From Mycobacterium sp. 1554424.7 (GTDB lineage Bacteria; Actinomycetota; Actinomycetes; Mycobacteriales; Mycobacteriaceae), in assembly GCF_001665295.1 (NCBI RefSeq), contig NZ_LZSE01000007.1, positions 62,001 to 126,000 of the forward strand: 64,000 nt of DNA. Direction: 5' to 3'. The notes beneath the pieces are model-generated. The model saw only the letters and a program-made list of their open reading frames with translations. It made no database searches and was not told the DNA's origin. A program made the position numbers and the translations under genes. The first letter of the stretch is position 1. Every line of letters starts with the position of its first letter. Of this stretch, positions 50,599 to 59,647 are shown piece after piece.

Positions 50599-52425
50599 CT
50601 AACGCACGCCCAATGTGCCGTCGAGGTATTCGGCGCGGCAGGCCCGGCGGGCCAGTTTGCCGCTGGTGGTGCGCGGGATGCCACCGGCCGGCAGGAACCG
50701 GACGTCCGACACCGTCACGCCATGGCGACGGGACACTGCGTGCTGGATCGCCTCGATCGCGGGTTGCGGATCGTCGCGGCTGGTGCCGGCGGCGCGTTCG
50801 GCGATCACGACGAGGCGTTGTCCGCCGTTGGCCGGGACGGCGAATGCCGCCGCGTATCCGCGGCGCACCATCGCCGAGGCTTCCGCCGCGGTGGCCTCGA
50901 TGTCTTGCGGGTAGTGGTTGCGCCCCTCGATGGTGATCAGGTCCGCGATTCGGCCCGTCACGTAGATCTCGCCGTCGAGATAGACCGCCAGGTCCCCGGT
51001 CCGCAACCAGGTTCGTCCGGCCGCCGAGCCCTCGGCGTGGCTGCCCTCGCCAAGCCGTGACTGCAGCTTGGCGCCGAAGGCCAGCTGGGTTTCCTCGGGC
51101 AGCCCCCAGTAGCCGCGACCGACGTTGTCGCCCTGCAGCCACACCTCGCCGACCTCGCCGTCGGGCAGCTCGGACCCGCTGTCCGGGTCGACGATCACCG
51201 CCCAGAGGCTGCGAGCGACCCGGCCGCAGGACACCTGCGCCACGGCGTTGGGGGCGTCCGCGTCGACGCGCACCGCGTGACCGGCGCTCAATTGTTCGCG
51301 GTCGAAGTACGCGACGGCTGCCTCGGCGGAGGCATCGATGGTGGCGATCAGCAGCGTCGCCTCCGCGATGCCGTAGGAGGGCTTGAAGGCGGTGCGCGGC
51401 AACCCATATGGGGCGAACGCCTTGTTGAACGTGCGGATCGCGTCGATGCTGACCGGTTCGGACCCGATGATCAGCACCACGTTGCGCAGGTCGACGTCGT
51501 CGCCGGGCGCCGGCAGGCCACGCTGCGCGGTCCACTCGTAGGCGAAGTTCGGTGCGGCGGTCACCACCCGGCCCTGCTTCGACCCGGCAGACAGCGCGTG
51601 GATCCAGCGCAGCGGCCTGCGGACGAAGGCGGTAGGCGACATCAGGGTGGAGTGCCCGCCGTAGACGGCGGGAAAGCCGATCATCGACAGACCCATGTCG
51701 TGGTAGAGCGGTAACCAGCTGACGCCGTGGGTGTTCCGGTCCAGCAGGTCGATCGAGAGGATCATCTGCACGAGGTTGGTGCCGACCGCCCGGTGGGTGA
51801 TCTCCACGCCGACCGGCGGCCGCGTGGAACCCGACGTGTACTGCAGATGCGAGACGCGGTCCGTGTCCAGCTCGACCGGTACGAACAGCTCCCCCGCGGA
51901 GTCGGGGACCTCGTCGATGACGATCAGCGCTGGCTTGCGCAGATCCGGCAGGCTGGCCAGAAAGTTCTCGACCGCGTCCTTCGCGGCAGCCGTCGTCAGC
52001 ACCGCGGCGGGTTCTGAGTCGCGAAGCGCGGTCTGCAGCCGTTCGGCATGACCGGGCAGCTCGGGTGCGAACAACGGCACCGCGATGGTGCCCGCCTTGA
52101 TCGCGGCGTAGAAGCCGGCGATGTAGTCGATGCCCTGCGGTGCCAGGACCGCCACCCGGTCGCCTTCGCCGGCCACCTTCTGCACCTGCGCGGCGATCGC
52201 CCGCAACCGGACGCCCAGTTGGGTCCACGTCACCTCGAACGTGTGGCCTTCGGAGCGCGCGTAATCCAGGTAGCGATACGCCACGGCGTCACCGACATTG
52301 GCGATGTTGCGCTCGATGAGAGATATCAGGGTGGTGCCCGGCGGCAAGCCGACACGGCCGTCGCCGTCCAGGCAGTCCTCTATCAGCAGCATGCCTTTCG
52401 GGGCCGGCCGGGTACCGCAATCCAT
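50599..52425 (-). CDS. fadD31: Fatty acyl-AMP ligase, FadD31-like
   Basis: 608 residues of the FAAL branch. AMP-binding loop LQYTSGSTRPPVGVEITH (YTSGST at 196-201), VSWLPLYHDMGLSMIGFP, KPSYGIAEATL, WLRTGDL and the C-terminal PRTTSGKLARRACR. FAALs activate fatty acids as adenylates and pass them to polyketide synthases or carrier proteins. N-terminus MDCGTRPAPKGMLLIEDCLD split from LPPGTTLISLIERN resembles M. tuberculosis FadD31 (Rv1925) in my memory; symbol moderately sure. No PKS adjacent. Confidence 0.85.
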   Translation of the reverse strand: MDCGTRPAPKGMLLIEDCLDGDGRVGLPPGTTLISLIERNIANVGDAVAYRYLDYARSEGHTFEVTWTQLGVRLRAIAAQVQKVAGEGDRVAVLAPQGIDYIAGFYAAIKAGTIAVPLFAPELPGHAERLQTALRDSEPAAVLTTAAAKDAVENFLASLPDLRKPALIVIDEVPDSAGELFVPVELDTDRVSHLQYTSGSTRPPVGVEITHRAVGTNLVQMILSIDLLDRNTHGVSWLPLYHDMGLSMIGFPAVYGGHSTLMSPTAFVRRPLRWIHALSAGSKQGRVVTAAPNFAYEWTAQRGLPAPGDDVDLRNVVLIIGSEPVSIDAIRTFNKAFAPYGLPRTAFKPSYGIAEATLLIATIDASAEAAVAYFDREQLSAGHAVRVDADAPNAVAQVSCGRVARSLWAVIVDPDSGSELPDGEVGEVWLQGDNVGRGYWGLPEETQLAFGAKLQSRLGEGSHAEGSAAGRTWLRTGDLAVYLDGEIYVTGRIADLITIEGRNHYPQDIEATAAEASAMVRRGYAAAFAVPANGGQRLVVIAERAAGTSRDDPQPAIEAIQHAVSRRHGVTVSDVRFLPAGGIPRTTSGKLARRACRAEYLDGTLGVR

Positions 52426-52518
52426 AAGCGCAGTGTAGGGGCCCGGCGGGGCCGCTCCGGCATCCCGGATCGCGCGCACGCGGGCGCCGGCGCGGCGGCG
52501 GGCGAACCCCGTCCGCGC

Positions 52519-53100
52519 CTACCGGCGGCCCGGCCGGCGGCCGAAGAGGGCCAGTAGCTGGTCACTTGGCGTGGCGGTGGCCGGCGCCGCCAGCGGCGCG
52601 GCGAACACGTGCCCGGCCAGGCCGGCCTCGGCCAGCGGTGGCGAAACCCACAACAGGGGCGAGGCGACGTCAGGGGGAATCGGGAGATCGGTTCGGCAGG
52701 CCTGCGCGATGTCCCACGCGTGCAGCACCATCTCGATGGCCCCCACGTAGACAACGGTTTTGGCGGGAAGGGCGCGGCCCTGAATCTGACACAACCGGTC
52801 CGCCGTCGGCAGCACGGTCGACGCGAGCACAAAGTCGACGATCCCGGCCCGCAGCGCGGCGACGGGATCGGAGGGATCGCCGTCGGCCGCCGCTCCCTCG
52901 GACGCGTTGTCGAGGTCGCGTGCCGCCAGCACGTCGGCGACCTCCGCCAGCGACGTGCGCACGTGGGCCAGCAGGCCGCGCAGATCCCAGTCGGGGCAGG
53001 GCGTCGGCGCCGACAGGTCGGCCTCGCGAACCAGCAGCAGGCTGCGGAACAGATACCGGGCCGCCTCGGCCAGGACGAGCAGTTCGCCGCCGTCGGACAC
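52519..53100 (-). CDS. Maleylpyruvate-isomerase / DinB-like metal-binding protein
   Basis: 193 residues. SAPTPCPDWDLRGLLAHVRT and VLHAWDIAQACRTD are the two helices with the conserved His of the MDMPI/TIGR03086 family. Starts at GTG 53100, 11 bp after the sigma-factor stop, so the two are co-transcribed. Such genes often accompany SnoaL-tailed ECF sigma factors. Substrate unknown. Confidence 0.82.
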   Translation of the reverse strand: MSDGGELLVLAEAARYLFRSLLLVREADLSAPTPCPDWDLRGLLAHVRTSLAEVADVLAARDLDNASEGAAADGDPSDPVAALRAGIVDFVLASTVLPTADRLCQIQGRALPAKTVVYVGAIEMVLHAWDIAQACRTDLPIPPDVASPLLWVSPPLAEAGLAGHVFAAPLAAPATATPSDQLLALFGRRPGRR

Positions 53101-53111
53101 GGTCCGGGCCC

Positions 53112-54089
53112 TCACCCCGCGAACGTCTCGGGCAGCCCGAACTTCGCGACCAGCGTCGGGTCGTTGAAGGCGACGATGCGTGCGACGCGACCGCCGACCA
53201 GCGACAGCACGTCCAGCCCGTGCGCTTGAAACGAACCGTCCGGCGCCCGACGGTACATGGCGAACGCCGGGGCGCCGTTGGCGCGGGTGTAGGCCAGCCG
53301 CCATTGATCCGGCGTATGCAGTACCACCCGGGCCAGGAACCCGCGCACCGCATCCCGGCCGGTGAACCACGTTGGGATGGGCGGCATTTCGAGCTCGACG
53401 TCGGCGCGAAGGAGCGCCGCAAGTTCGTCGACGTCGGCGTGTTCGAAGGCGGCCATGTAGCGGTCGAGCACGCCGCGCAGCTCGGGCTCGCTGGGTTCGC
53501 CGAGCTCGTCCAGGATCGGGCCGGCCTCGGCCAACCGCGCACGGGCGCGCTGCAGGGCGCTGTTGACCGCCGCCGTCGACGTCTCCAAGATCTCGGCGAC
53601 TTCGCCGGCCTGCCAACCCAGTACGTCGCGCAGCACCAGAACCGCGCGCTGCAGCGACGACAAATGTTGCAGCGCGGCGACGAACGCCAGGCGGACGCTG
53701 CTGCGCAGCGCCACGACGACGGCGGGATCGTCGGTGGCGCCGTACAGCAGGCTATCGGGGGCGGGCTGCAGCCATGGGATTTCGGATTGCGCCGGGGCCA
53801 GCGCGGCCGTCGCGCTGTCGGCCGGCGCGCTCAGCCCCGACGGCAGCGGGCGCCGCTTGCGCGTCTGCAACGCGTTCAGGTAGGTGTTCGTCGCAATCTT
53901 GTAGAGCCACAACCGCACTGACGAGCGGCCCTCGAACCTGTCGTACGCCTGCCAGGCGCGAAGGTAGGTGTCCTGCACGAGATCCTCGCACTCGTCGACG
54001 GATCCGAGCATGCGATAGCAATACGCCCGCAACTCGGGTCGATACTGTTCGGCGACTTGCGCGAAATCGTCGACACCGGCGTCCGCCAC
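53112..54089 (-). CDS. ECF sigma factor with SnoaL tail (TIGR02960 / SigG-like)
   Basis: 325 residues. Region 2 ~10-75 (EQYRPELRAYCYRMLGSVDE, CEDLVQDTYLRAW), region 4 ~150-185 (LGWQAGEVAEILETSTAAVN, SALQRARARL), then a ~120-residue SnoaL-like domain (LRGVLDRYMAAFEHADVDEL, WFTGRDAVRGFLARVV). The tail is thought to replace an anti-sigma partner in this group and could sense a small molecule. GTG 54089 by family start. Heads an operon with the DinB-like gene; the DUF899 gene lies just upstream. Confidence 0.88.
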   Translation of the reverse strand: MADAGVDDFAQVAEQYRPELRAYCYRMLGSVDECEDLVQDTYLRAWQAYDRFEGRSSVRLWLYKIATNTYLNALQTRKRRPLPSGLSAPADSATAALAPAQSEIPWLQPAPDSLLYGATDDPAVVVALRSSVRLAFVAALQHLSSLQRAVLVLRDVLGWQAGEVAEILETSTAAVNSALQRARARLAEAGPILDELGEPSEPELRGVLDRYMAAFEHADVDELAALLRADVELEMPPIPTWFTGRDAVRGFLARVVLHTPDQWRLAYTRANGAPAFAMYRRAPDGSFQAHGLDVLSLVGGRVARIVAFNDPTLVAKFGLPETFAG

Positions 54090-54102
54090 GTCCCAACGCC
54101 TT

Positions 54103-54852
54103 TCAGGAGCCGGTGCGCGACGGCCGGGGATCGCTGGGATCGCGCTCGCCCGGCTCGGGGTCATCCCACCATTGCGCCGGCTGATCGCCGTATGCGTCGT
54201 GCCAGTTCCACCACGCGTACGCGGGTCCCTGCGGGTAGCCTTCCGGGGAATCCTCCCAATCCTCTTGTCGCCCAAGCGCTGTCATGTCCAGGTAGCTCCA
54301 GGTGGTTCCCAGCGCCTCATCGCCGCGGTTGTTGATGAAGTACGTGCGGAACACGCGGTCCCCGTCGCGGATGAACGCGTTGGTGCCGTGCCACTCGTCG
54401 ACCCCGAAGTCGCGGTCGAAGTCGTCGGTGATCGTGTACCACGGCATCCGCCACCCCATCCGGGCCTTCACCCGCTCGATGTCGGGCTGCCCCGCGCGGG
54501 AGGCGAACACCAGGGTGGTGCTGCGGGCGTTGAGATGCGCCAGGTTACCGATGTGATCGGCGATCATGGAGCAGCCGCGGCAGGCGTGGTCGGGCCAGCC
54601 GTCCACCCCGGGCTCCAAGAACGCCCGGTAGACGATCAGCTGGCGCCGGCCACCGAAGAGGTCCAGCAGGCTGACCCGGCCCTCGGGACCGTCGAACTGG
54701 TAGGGCTTGTCCACCGCCAGCCACGGCATGCGCCGGCGCTCGGCCGCCAGCGCGTCGCGGGCCCGGAGGATCTCCTTCTCTTTGACCAGCAGCCGCTGGC
54801 GCGCGTCCTCCCATTCCTGCGCCGACACGATCGGTGGCGTTTGCATGTTCAT
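54103..54852 (-). CDS. DUF899 (thioredoxin-like) family protein
   Basis: 249 residues. WEDARQRLLVKEKEILRARD, RRMPWLAVDKPYQFDGPEG, YRAFLEPGVDGWPDHACRGC with Cys91 and Cys94 (CxxC), LVFASRAGQPDI, GWRMPWYTITDDFDRDFGVD: the usual DUF899 wording. A thioredoxin-fold protein of unknown role, often found beside ECF sigma factors. Ends 13 bp before the sigma gene. Confidence 0.88.
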   Translation of the reverse strand: MNMQTPPIVSAQEWEDARQRLLVKEKEILRARDALAAERRRMPWLAVDKPYQFDGPEGRVSLLDLFGGRRQLIVYRAFLEPGVDGWPDHACRGCSMIADHIGNLAHLNARSTTLVFASRAGQPDIERVKARMGWRMPWYTITDDFDRDFGVDEWHGTNAFIRDGDRVFRTYFINNRGDEALGTTWSYLDMTALGRQEDWEDSPEGYPQGPAYAWWNWHDAYGDQPAQWWDDPEPGERDPSDPRPSRTGS

Positions 54853-54896
54853 GTCCAGCCTTTCGGTTGTCGTTCAACGGTTTTCGTAACGTGCGC

Positions 54897-55637
54897 TCAG
54901 GCGATCTTCTGCAGGCCGGCGCCGGTCAGCAAGTAGCTAGCGGCCAGGGCGTCGGTGTCCGCCTGCGCCAGCTCCACGACGGCGGCGCCGGCCACCTGCG
55001 GGCTGACCAGCTCGCCGAGCTGCTTGACGTACTCCTCCTCGGATTGGCCCTCGCGGGCGGCGTACGCCCGGACGGCGGGGCCGCCGAGTTCGGTCAGCGG
55101 GGTGATGCGGGGCATCAGGGCCGTGAAGCTGATGCCCAGATCGGCGCGGTTCGCCTCGTCCTGGGCGTACCCGGTGATGAAGCGTTGCGTCGCTTTGGCG
55201 CCGGCGTACCCGCCGCTGAGCGGGGACCCGGCCAGCGCGGCGCCGCTGCTGAACACCACCACCCGGCTTCCCGGGCGCAGCGGCCGCAGCAGCGCCTCGC
55301 GCAGCCAGTGGAAGGCGATGCGCACGTCGGTGTCCCAGTTGGCCGAGAACGTTTCCCAGGTGTGGTGTTGAAGCGGGCGGGGCAGCGGGCTTGCCCCGGC
55401 CACCAGCACCAGGACCTGCGGATCGTATCGGTCCAGGAGGGCGCCGGGGGCGGATGCGTCGGCCGCATCGGCGACGACTGCCTCGATGCTGCCGTTGGCG
55501 GGTTCGGGAAACGTCGTGGCGCTGCGGGACACGGCAATGACCGAGGCGCCGGCCTCGGCGGCGGCGGTCGCGATGCCGCGGCCCAGGCCCCGGCTGGCGC
55601 CCACGATGAGTGCGGTTTGCCCGGATAGGTTGTTCAT
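54897..55637 (-). CDS. SDR-family oxidoreductase
   Basis: 246 residues. Dinucleotide site VGASRGLGRGI, SRSA segment, catalytic FSSGAALAGSP and GYAGAKATQRF (YxxxK). The usual NNAG is replaced by LVAGASPLP. 21 bp downstream of another SDR in the same direction; probably one operon that continues to DUF899. Substrate unknown. Confidence 0.85.
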   Translation of the reverse strand: MNNLSGQTALIVGASRGLGRGIATAAAEAGASVIAVSRSATTFPEPANGSIEAVVADAADASAPGALLDRYDPQVLVLVAGASPLPRPLQHHTWETFSANWDTDVRIAFHWLREALLRPLRPGSRVVVFSSGAALAGSPLSGGYAGAKATQRFITGYAQDEANRADLGISFTALMPRITPLTELGGPAVRAYAAREGQSEEEYVKQLGELVSPQVAGAAVVELAQADTDALAASYLLTGAGLQKIA

Positions 55638-55658
55638 CTTGTCCTCCTGGTGATGGTG

Positions 55659-56396
55659 TTAGGCCGGTGTCGCCGTCGCAAGCGCCTGGGCGTACTGACG
55701 TTCCAGCTCCTTTGCCGGATTGCTGTCCCAGCCCTGGGCAAGGGACTGTGAGAACGGATCGGGGAAGATGTCCTGTTCGCCGCGTTGCAGCGCGTCGAAG
55801 ACGGCCGCCGCCACCGACCGCGGCGTGGCTTTCGGGATCTCGAGTCCGCGGGTCATGTCGGTGTCCACCGGGCCGGTGAAGACCGCATGCACCCGCACAC
55901 CCTGGGGGGCCAGGACCGCCCGCAGCGATTGGGTGAGGTTGAGCGCGGCCGCCTTGGAGACGGAATAGGCCGGAATGAGCGGCAGCGGCGCCAGCGCGTT
56001 GACCGACAGGTTGTTGATCACCGCTCCCCCGGACCGAATCAGCGCCGGCAGGAACGCCCGCGTGACCGCGTGCGTGCCGAACAGGTTCACGGCGAGGTGC
56101 CGTTCGAGCATGGCGGGATCGGTCAGATCGTCGTAGAGCGCGATGCCGGCGTTATTGATGAGCACGTCAAGCCATTCCGCCGTCGCGGCGGCCGCGCGGA
56201 TCTGCGCCCCGTCGGTCACGTCGAGCGCCAGCGGAACCACCCGCTCGTCGGGAAACGCCGAAGCGTCGCGCGTGCCCGCGTACACCCGCCCGGCCCCCCT
56301 GCTGAGGGCTTCCTCCACGAAGGCCCGACCGATGCCCCGGTTGGCGCCGGTGATCAGCACCGATTTCCCTGCGACTGTGTCCTCTGGCAAGCCCAC
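55659..56396 (-). CDS. SDR-family oxidoreductase
   Basis: 245 residues. TGANRGIG (17-23), NNAGIALYDDL, NLSVNALAP and AYSVSKAAALN (YxxxK). The stretch VYAGTRDASAFPDERVVPLA is common in small bacterial SDRs of uncharacterised use. GTG 56396 with GAGAGGGG ribosome site. A terminator-like hairpin lies 20 bp upstream, in the presumed leader. Confidence 0.86.
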   Translation of the reverse strand: MGLPEDTVAGKSVLITGANRGIGRAFVEEALSRGAGRVYAGTRDASAFPDERVVPLALDVTDGAQIRAAAATAEWLDVLINNAGIALYDDLTDPAMLERHLAVNLFGTHAVTRAFLPALIRSGGAVINNLSVNALAPLPLIPAYSVSKAAALNLTQSLRAVLAPQGVRVHAVFTGPVDTDMTRGLEIPKATPRSVAAAVFDALQRGEQDIFPDPFSQSLAQGWDSNPAKELERQYAQALATATPA

Positions 56397-56415
56397 GACT
56401 AGCCCCTCTCAACTG

Positions 56416-56443
56416 AAAAGCCCCCGCACGGGGGTGCGGGGGC
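56416..56443 (-). terminator. Terminator-like hairpin in the leader of the SDR gene
   Basis: On the minus strand a perfect 10-bp stem GCCCCCGCAC / GTGCGGGGGC with a 4-base loop, followed by UUUU. It points toward the SDR start 20 bp further on, so it could attenuate that operon rather than end an upstream gene. Confidence 0.6.
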
Positions 56444-56660
56444 GTCGGCGGTGTCGATCGAGTCCGATCGAACTACAGATATAGACAGGTTCCGTCGCCG
56501 AAACTCATCGCAATGGCGGACCTCAATTTCCACTCCGGGGCGCGTACCGGGCCGGCAACTTCTGGCAACCGTGGTTGTCACCGCCCGCGGGTTTCCCTTA
56601 TTCACCCGGCCGCAACAGAATTGGGGTTGCCTTTAGGCCGGGTTTCGAAAACGGGGAGAT

Positions 56661-58079
56661 ATGAGGAAAGAAATGACCACAACACAGAGTCGACGGGTGG
56701 AACGACGCGGCCTGATTCAGCGCCTGACCGAGCTGTGCGTCCGCTACGTCGAGCGCCTCATGCCCGACCCCTATCTGTTCGCGGTCCTCCTCACGCTCAT
56801 CGTCGTCGCGCTCGTTGCGCTGCTCGTCCGGGGAGCGACGGCCTCCGGCATTCTCAAGGCGTGGTACGGCGGAGTGTGGGGACCGCAGAACATCTTCACC
56901 TTCGCCTTCCAGATGGTGCTCGTCCTGGTGACGGGTTACACGCTGGCCGAGGCGCCCGCCCTCAAGAGGGCCATCGTCCGCCTCGCCGGCAAGCCGAAGA
57001 ACCAGGTCCAGGGGGCGCTGCTGTGTTTCGGGGTCAGCACCGTCTTCTCCCTGCTCAACTGGGGACTCGGCTTGGTGGCGGGCGCCCTGGTCGCGCGCCA
57101 GGTCGCGAAGCGGCTTCGGGGCGCGCATTTCGGCTACCTGATCGCCACGGGGTTCATGGGCTACATCGTCTGGACGCAGGGCCTGTCGTCCTCGATCGCG
57201 CTTGCCAATACCGACACGACCAGCCCGATCAACGTGATCCACAAGATCACCGGCATGACGGTGCCGTTGACATTGACGGTTTTCCAGCCCTACAACTGGG
57301 TCGCCGTGCTCACCATGGTCGCCCTGCTCGCCCTCGCGATCTGGCGCATGGAGCCCAACCAGGGTCTCGAGCCGGATCCGGCGGTCTTCGACGAGGAGCC
57401 GGAGCCGCCCGCGCCCACCGGCAGGCGGACCTTCGCCGAGTGGTTGGAGAACTTGTGGATTCTGAACGTCATCGTGTTCGTCGCGGGCATCAGCTACTTC
57501 GTGCTGAGCGGCTTCGCGCTGAACATCTCCTCGATGATCATGCTGTTCACGATCACCAGCGCCCTGCTGCACCGAACGCCGATTCGATTCATCCGCGCGT
57601 TTTCCGGGGCGGCGAAGGTGTCCGGCCCGCTGCTGCTGCAGTATCCGTTGTACGGCGGGATCGTCGGCCTGTTGGGTTACCTGCCCACCGGATCGGGCAA
57701 GGCGCTGCAGACGGTGCTGGCCGAGGCGTTGGTGCGCGGCGCCGACCAGTACACGCTGCCGTTCCTGACCTTCGTCGGGTCGGTGATCATCTCCTTGTTC
57801 GTGCCCTCCGGCGGTGGGCACTGGGCGGTGCAGGGACCGATCGCCGTTGACTCGGCGCTGGCCATCGGCCAACACTCGCCGGCATACCTCGGGCTGACCT
57901 CGATGTCGGTCGCGGTCGGCGAGGGGGTCGCGAACATGATCCAGCCGTTCTGGCTGCTGCCGGTGCTCGCCATCGCGAAGCTCAATGTCCGTCAGGTGAT
58001 GGGATTTACGGTGATCGCCTTCCTGGTCGGTTTCGCGGTCGCCAGTGCCATGGTCCTCATCGCGCCGTATGTCATCTGA
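56661..58079 (+). CDS. AtoE-type short-chain fatty acid transporter
   Basis: 472 residues, ~12 spans. Wording MPDPYLFAVLLTLIV, NIFTFAFQMVLVLVTGY, LNWGLGLVAGALVAR, FVPSGGGHWAVQGPIAVDSA and VGEGVANMIQPFWLLPVLAI is that of the AtoE / TIGR00366 family, which imports acetoacetate and short-chain fatty acids in E. coli. Start at ATG 56661 or 56673. Overlaps the allophanate hydrolase by 11 bp, an unusual partner. Confidence 0.87.
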   Translation: MRKEMTTTQSRRVERRGLIQRLTELCVRYVERLMPDPYLFAVLLTLIVVALVALLVRGATASGILKAWYGGVWGPQNIFTFAFQMVLVLVTGYTLAEAPALKRAIVRLAGKPKNQVQGALLCFGVSTVFSLLNWGLGLVAGALVARQVAKRLRGAHFGYLIATGFMGYIVWTQGLSSSIALANTDTTSPINVIHKITGMTVPLTLTVFQPYNWVAVLTMVALLALAIWRMEPNQGLEPDPAVFDEEPEPPAPTGRRTFAEWLENLWILNVIVFVAGISYFVLSGFALNISSMIMLFTITSALLHRTPIRFIRAFSGAAKVSGPLLLQYPLYGGIVGLLGYLPTGSGKALQTVLAEALVRGADQYTLPFLTFVGSVIISLFVPSGGGHWAVQGPIAVDSALAIGQHSPAYLGLTSMSVAVGEGVANMIQPFWLLPVLAIAKLNVRQVMGFTVIAFLVGFAVASAMVLIAPYVI

Positions 58080-59640
58080 CGCGCCCGCCGGGTTCCCCAC
58101 GGCGCGCGTCCGTGCCGCGTATCGGCGCATCGCCGACGCCGACCGGCCCGAAATCTGGATCACGCTGCGTGCCCGGGACGACGCGCTGGCCGACGCCCGC
58201 GAGGTCGAGCGACGGCTCGCCGCGGGAGAGAGCCTGCCCCTGGCGGGACGGGTGGTCGCCGTCAAGGACAACGTCGACGTGGCGGGGCTGCCGACCACGG
58301 CCGCGTGCCCCGAATTCGCCTACCTGCCCGCGGCCACCGCGGCCGCCGTGGAGCGGCTCCGCGAGGCCGGGGCCGTCGTACTCGGCAAGACGAACCTCGA
58401 CCAATTCGGCACCGGTTTGGTCGGCACCCGCAGTCCCTATGGCGCGGTGCGCAATTCGCGCCACCCAGACCTGATCGCCGGGGGCTCGAGTTCCGGGTCC
58501 GCCGTGGCGGTCGCGCTGGGCATCGCCGACGTCGGGATCGGCACCGACACGGCGGGTTCGGTCCGGGTTCCGGCCGCGCTCAACGGGATCGTCGGAATCA
58601 AACCCACGCTCGGCATCATCCCCACTCACGGGGTCGTCCCGGCGTGCCCGAGCTTCGACGCCGTCTCGGTGCTCGCGGCCGACCTCGAACTGGCGACCGC
58701 CGCGGCGGCGGTGATGGCCGGGCCCGATTCCCGCGACCCCCGCAGCCGCGCCTGGCCGGCCGACGTGCGCCTGGCCGCGCCCGCCGCGCCGCGCGTGGCA
58801 ATCCCCACAGCCGCGAACCTCACCGCGCTCAGCGATGCCTACCGAGATGCCTTCGAGCGGAGCGTGGTTGGTGCCGCCGACGCCGGATTAAGCATCGAAC
58901 CGGTCGACATCACGGTCCTGCTGGAGGCGGCCCTGCTGCTGTATGACGGCGCGTTCGTCGCCGAACGCTACGCCGCGGTCGGCGAATTCCTCGAGAGCGC
59001 GCCCGCGGGCGCGGACCCTCACGTGGCGGCGATCATCACCGCCGGACGCACCGTCAGCGGCGCCGCATTCGCCGCGGACCTCGACGCGCTGGCGCGCGCA
59101 CGGGCCGACGCCGCGGGCGTCCTGGCCGGTTTCGATGCGCTGCTCCTGCCGACCACCACCGAACACCCCGCGATCGCCGACGTTCAGGCCGACCCGTTGT
59201 CGATCAACCGGCGCCTGGGCACCTACACCAATTTCTGCAACCTGCTCGACATGGCCGCGGTGGCCGTTCCCGGCGCACCCACGGCCACCGGAGGTCCGTT
59301 CGGAGTGACGGTCGCCGTGCCCGCGTTCGGTGACCAGATCGCCGTCGACATCGCCGCTCGCCTCACTGCGGCGACACCCACCCTTCTGATCGAAGCCGGC
59401 TGCGAGGTGGCGATCTTCGGCCTGGGACCCATGCGCCGCCAACTCGAAGCGCTCGGCGCCCGCCACGTCGGTCAGGTCAGCACCACGCCAGGACAGGGAG
59501 CGCCGTCGCGCGCCGAGCTGTTCCGGGTCTCGGAAGCCGGGCTGGGGCGGCTGCTGGCCGGTCTTCCCGCGCCGGTCGCGCTGACCTTGACCGAACTCGA
59601 GGACGGCCGCAGGGTCACCGAGATCAGCGAAAAGCGCTGA
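58069..59640 (+). CDS. Allophanate hydrolase (AtzF-type amidase-signature enzyme)
   Basis: 523 residues. Amidase signature triad: Lys66 in VVAVKDNVDVAG, the GGSSSGS loop (138-144) and GTDTAGSVR (158-166) with the nucleophile Ser. The C-terminal domain (EVAIFGLGPMRRQLEALGAR) is the AtzF-specific part, shorter than in the ~600-residue relatives. Converts allophanate to ammonia and CO2, the last step of urea-amidolyase or cyanurate routes; no urea carboxylase is adjacent. Coupled to AtoE by 11-bp overlap. Confidence 0.85.
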   Translation: MSSDAPAGFPTARVRAAYRRIADADRPEIWITLRARDDALADAREVERRLAAGESLPLAGRVVAVKDNVDVAGLPTTAACPEFAYLPAATAAAVERLREAGAVVLGKTNLDQFGTGLVGTRSPYGAVRNSRHPDLIAGGSSSGSAVAVALGIADVGIGTDTAGSVRVPAALNGIVGIKPTLGIIPTHGVVPACPSFDAVSVLAADLELATAAAAVMAGPDSRDPRSRAWPADVRLAAPAAPRVAIPTAANLTALSDAYRDAFERSVVGAADAGLSIEPVDITVLLEAALLLYDGAFVAERYAAVGEFLESAPAGADPHVAAIITAGRTVSGAAFAADLDALARARADAAGVLAGFDALLLPTTTEHPAIADVQADPLSINRRLGTYTNFCNLLDMAAVAVPGAPTATGGPFGVTVAVPAFGDQIAVDIAARLTAATPTLLIEAGCEVAIFGLGPMRRQLEALGARHVGQVSTTPGQGAPSRAELFRVSEAGLGRLLAGLPAPVALTLTELEDGRRVTEISEKR

Positions 59641-59647
59641 GTGGCAA

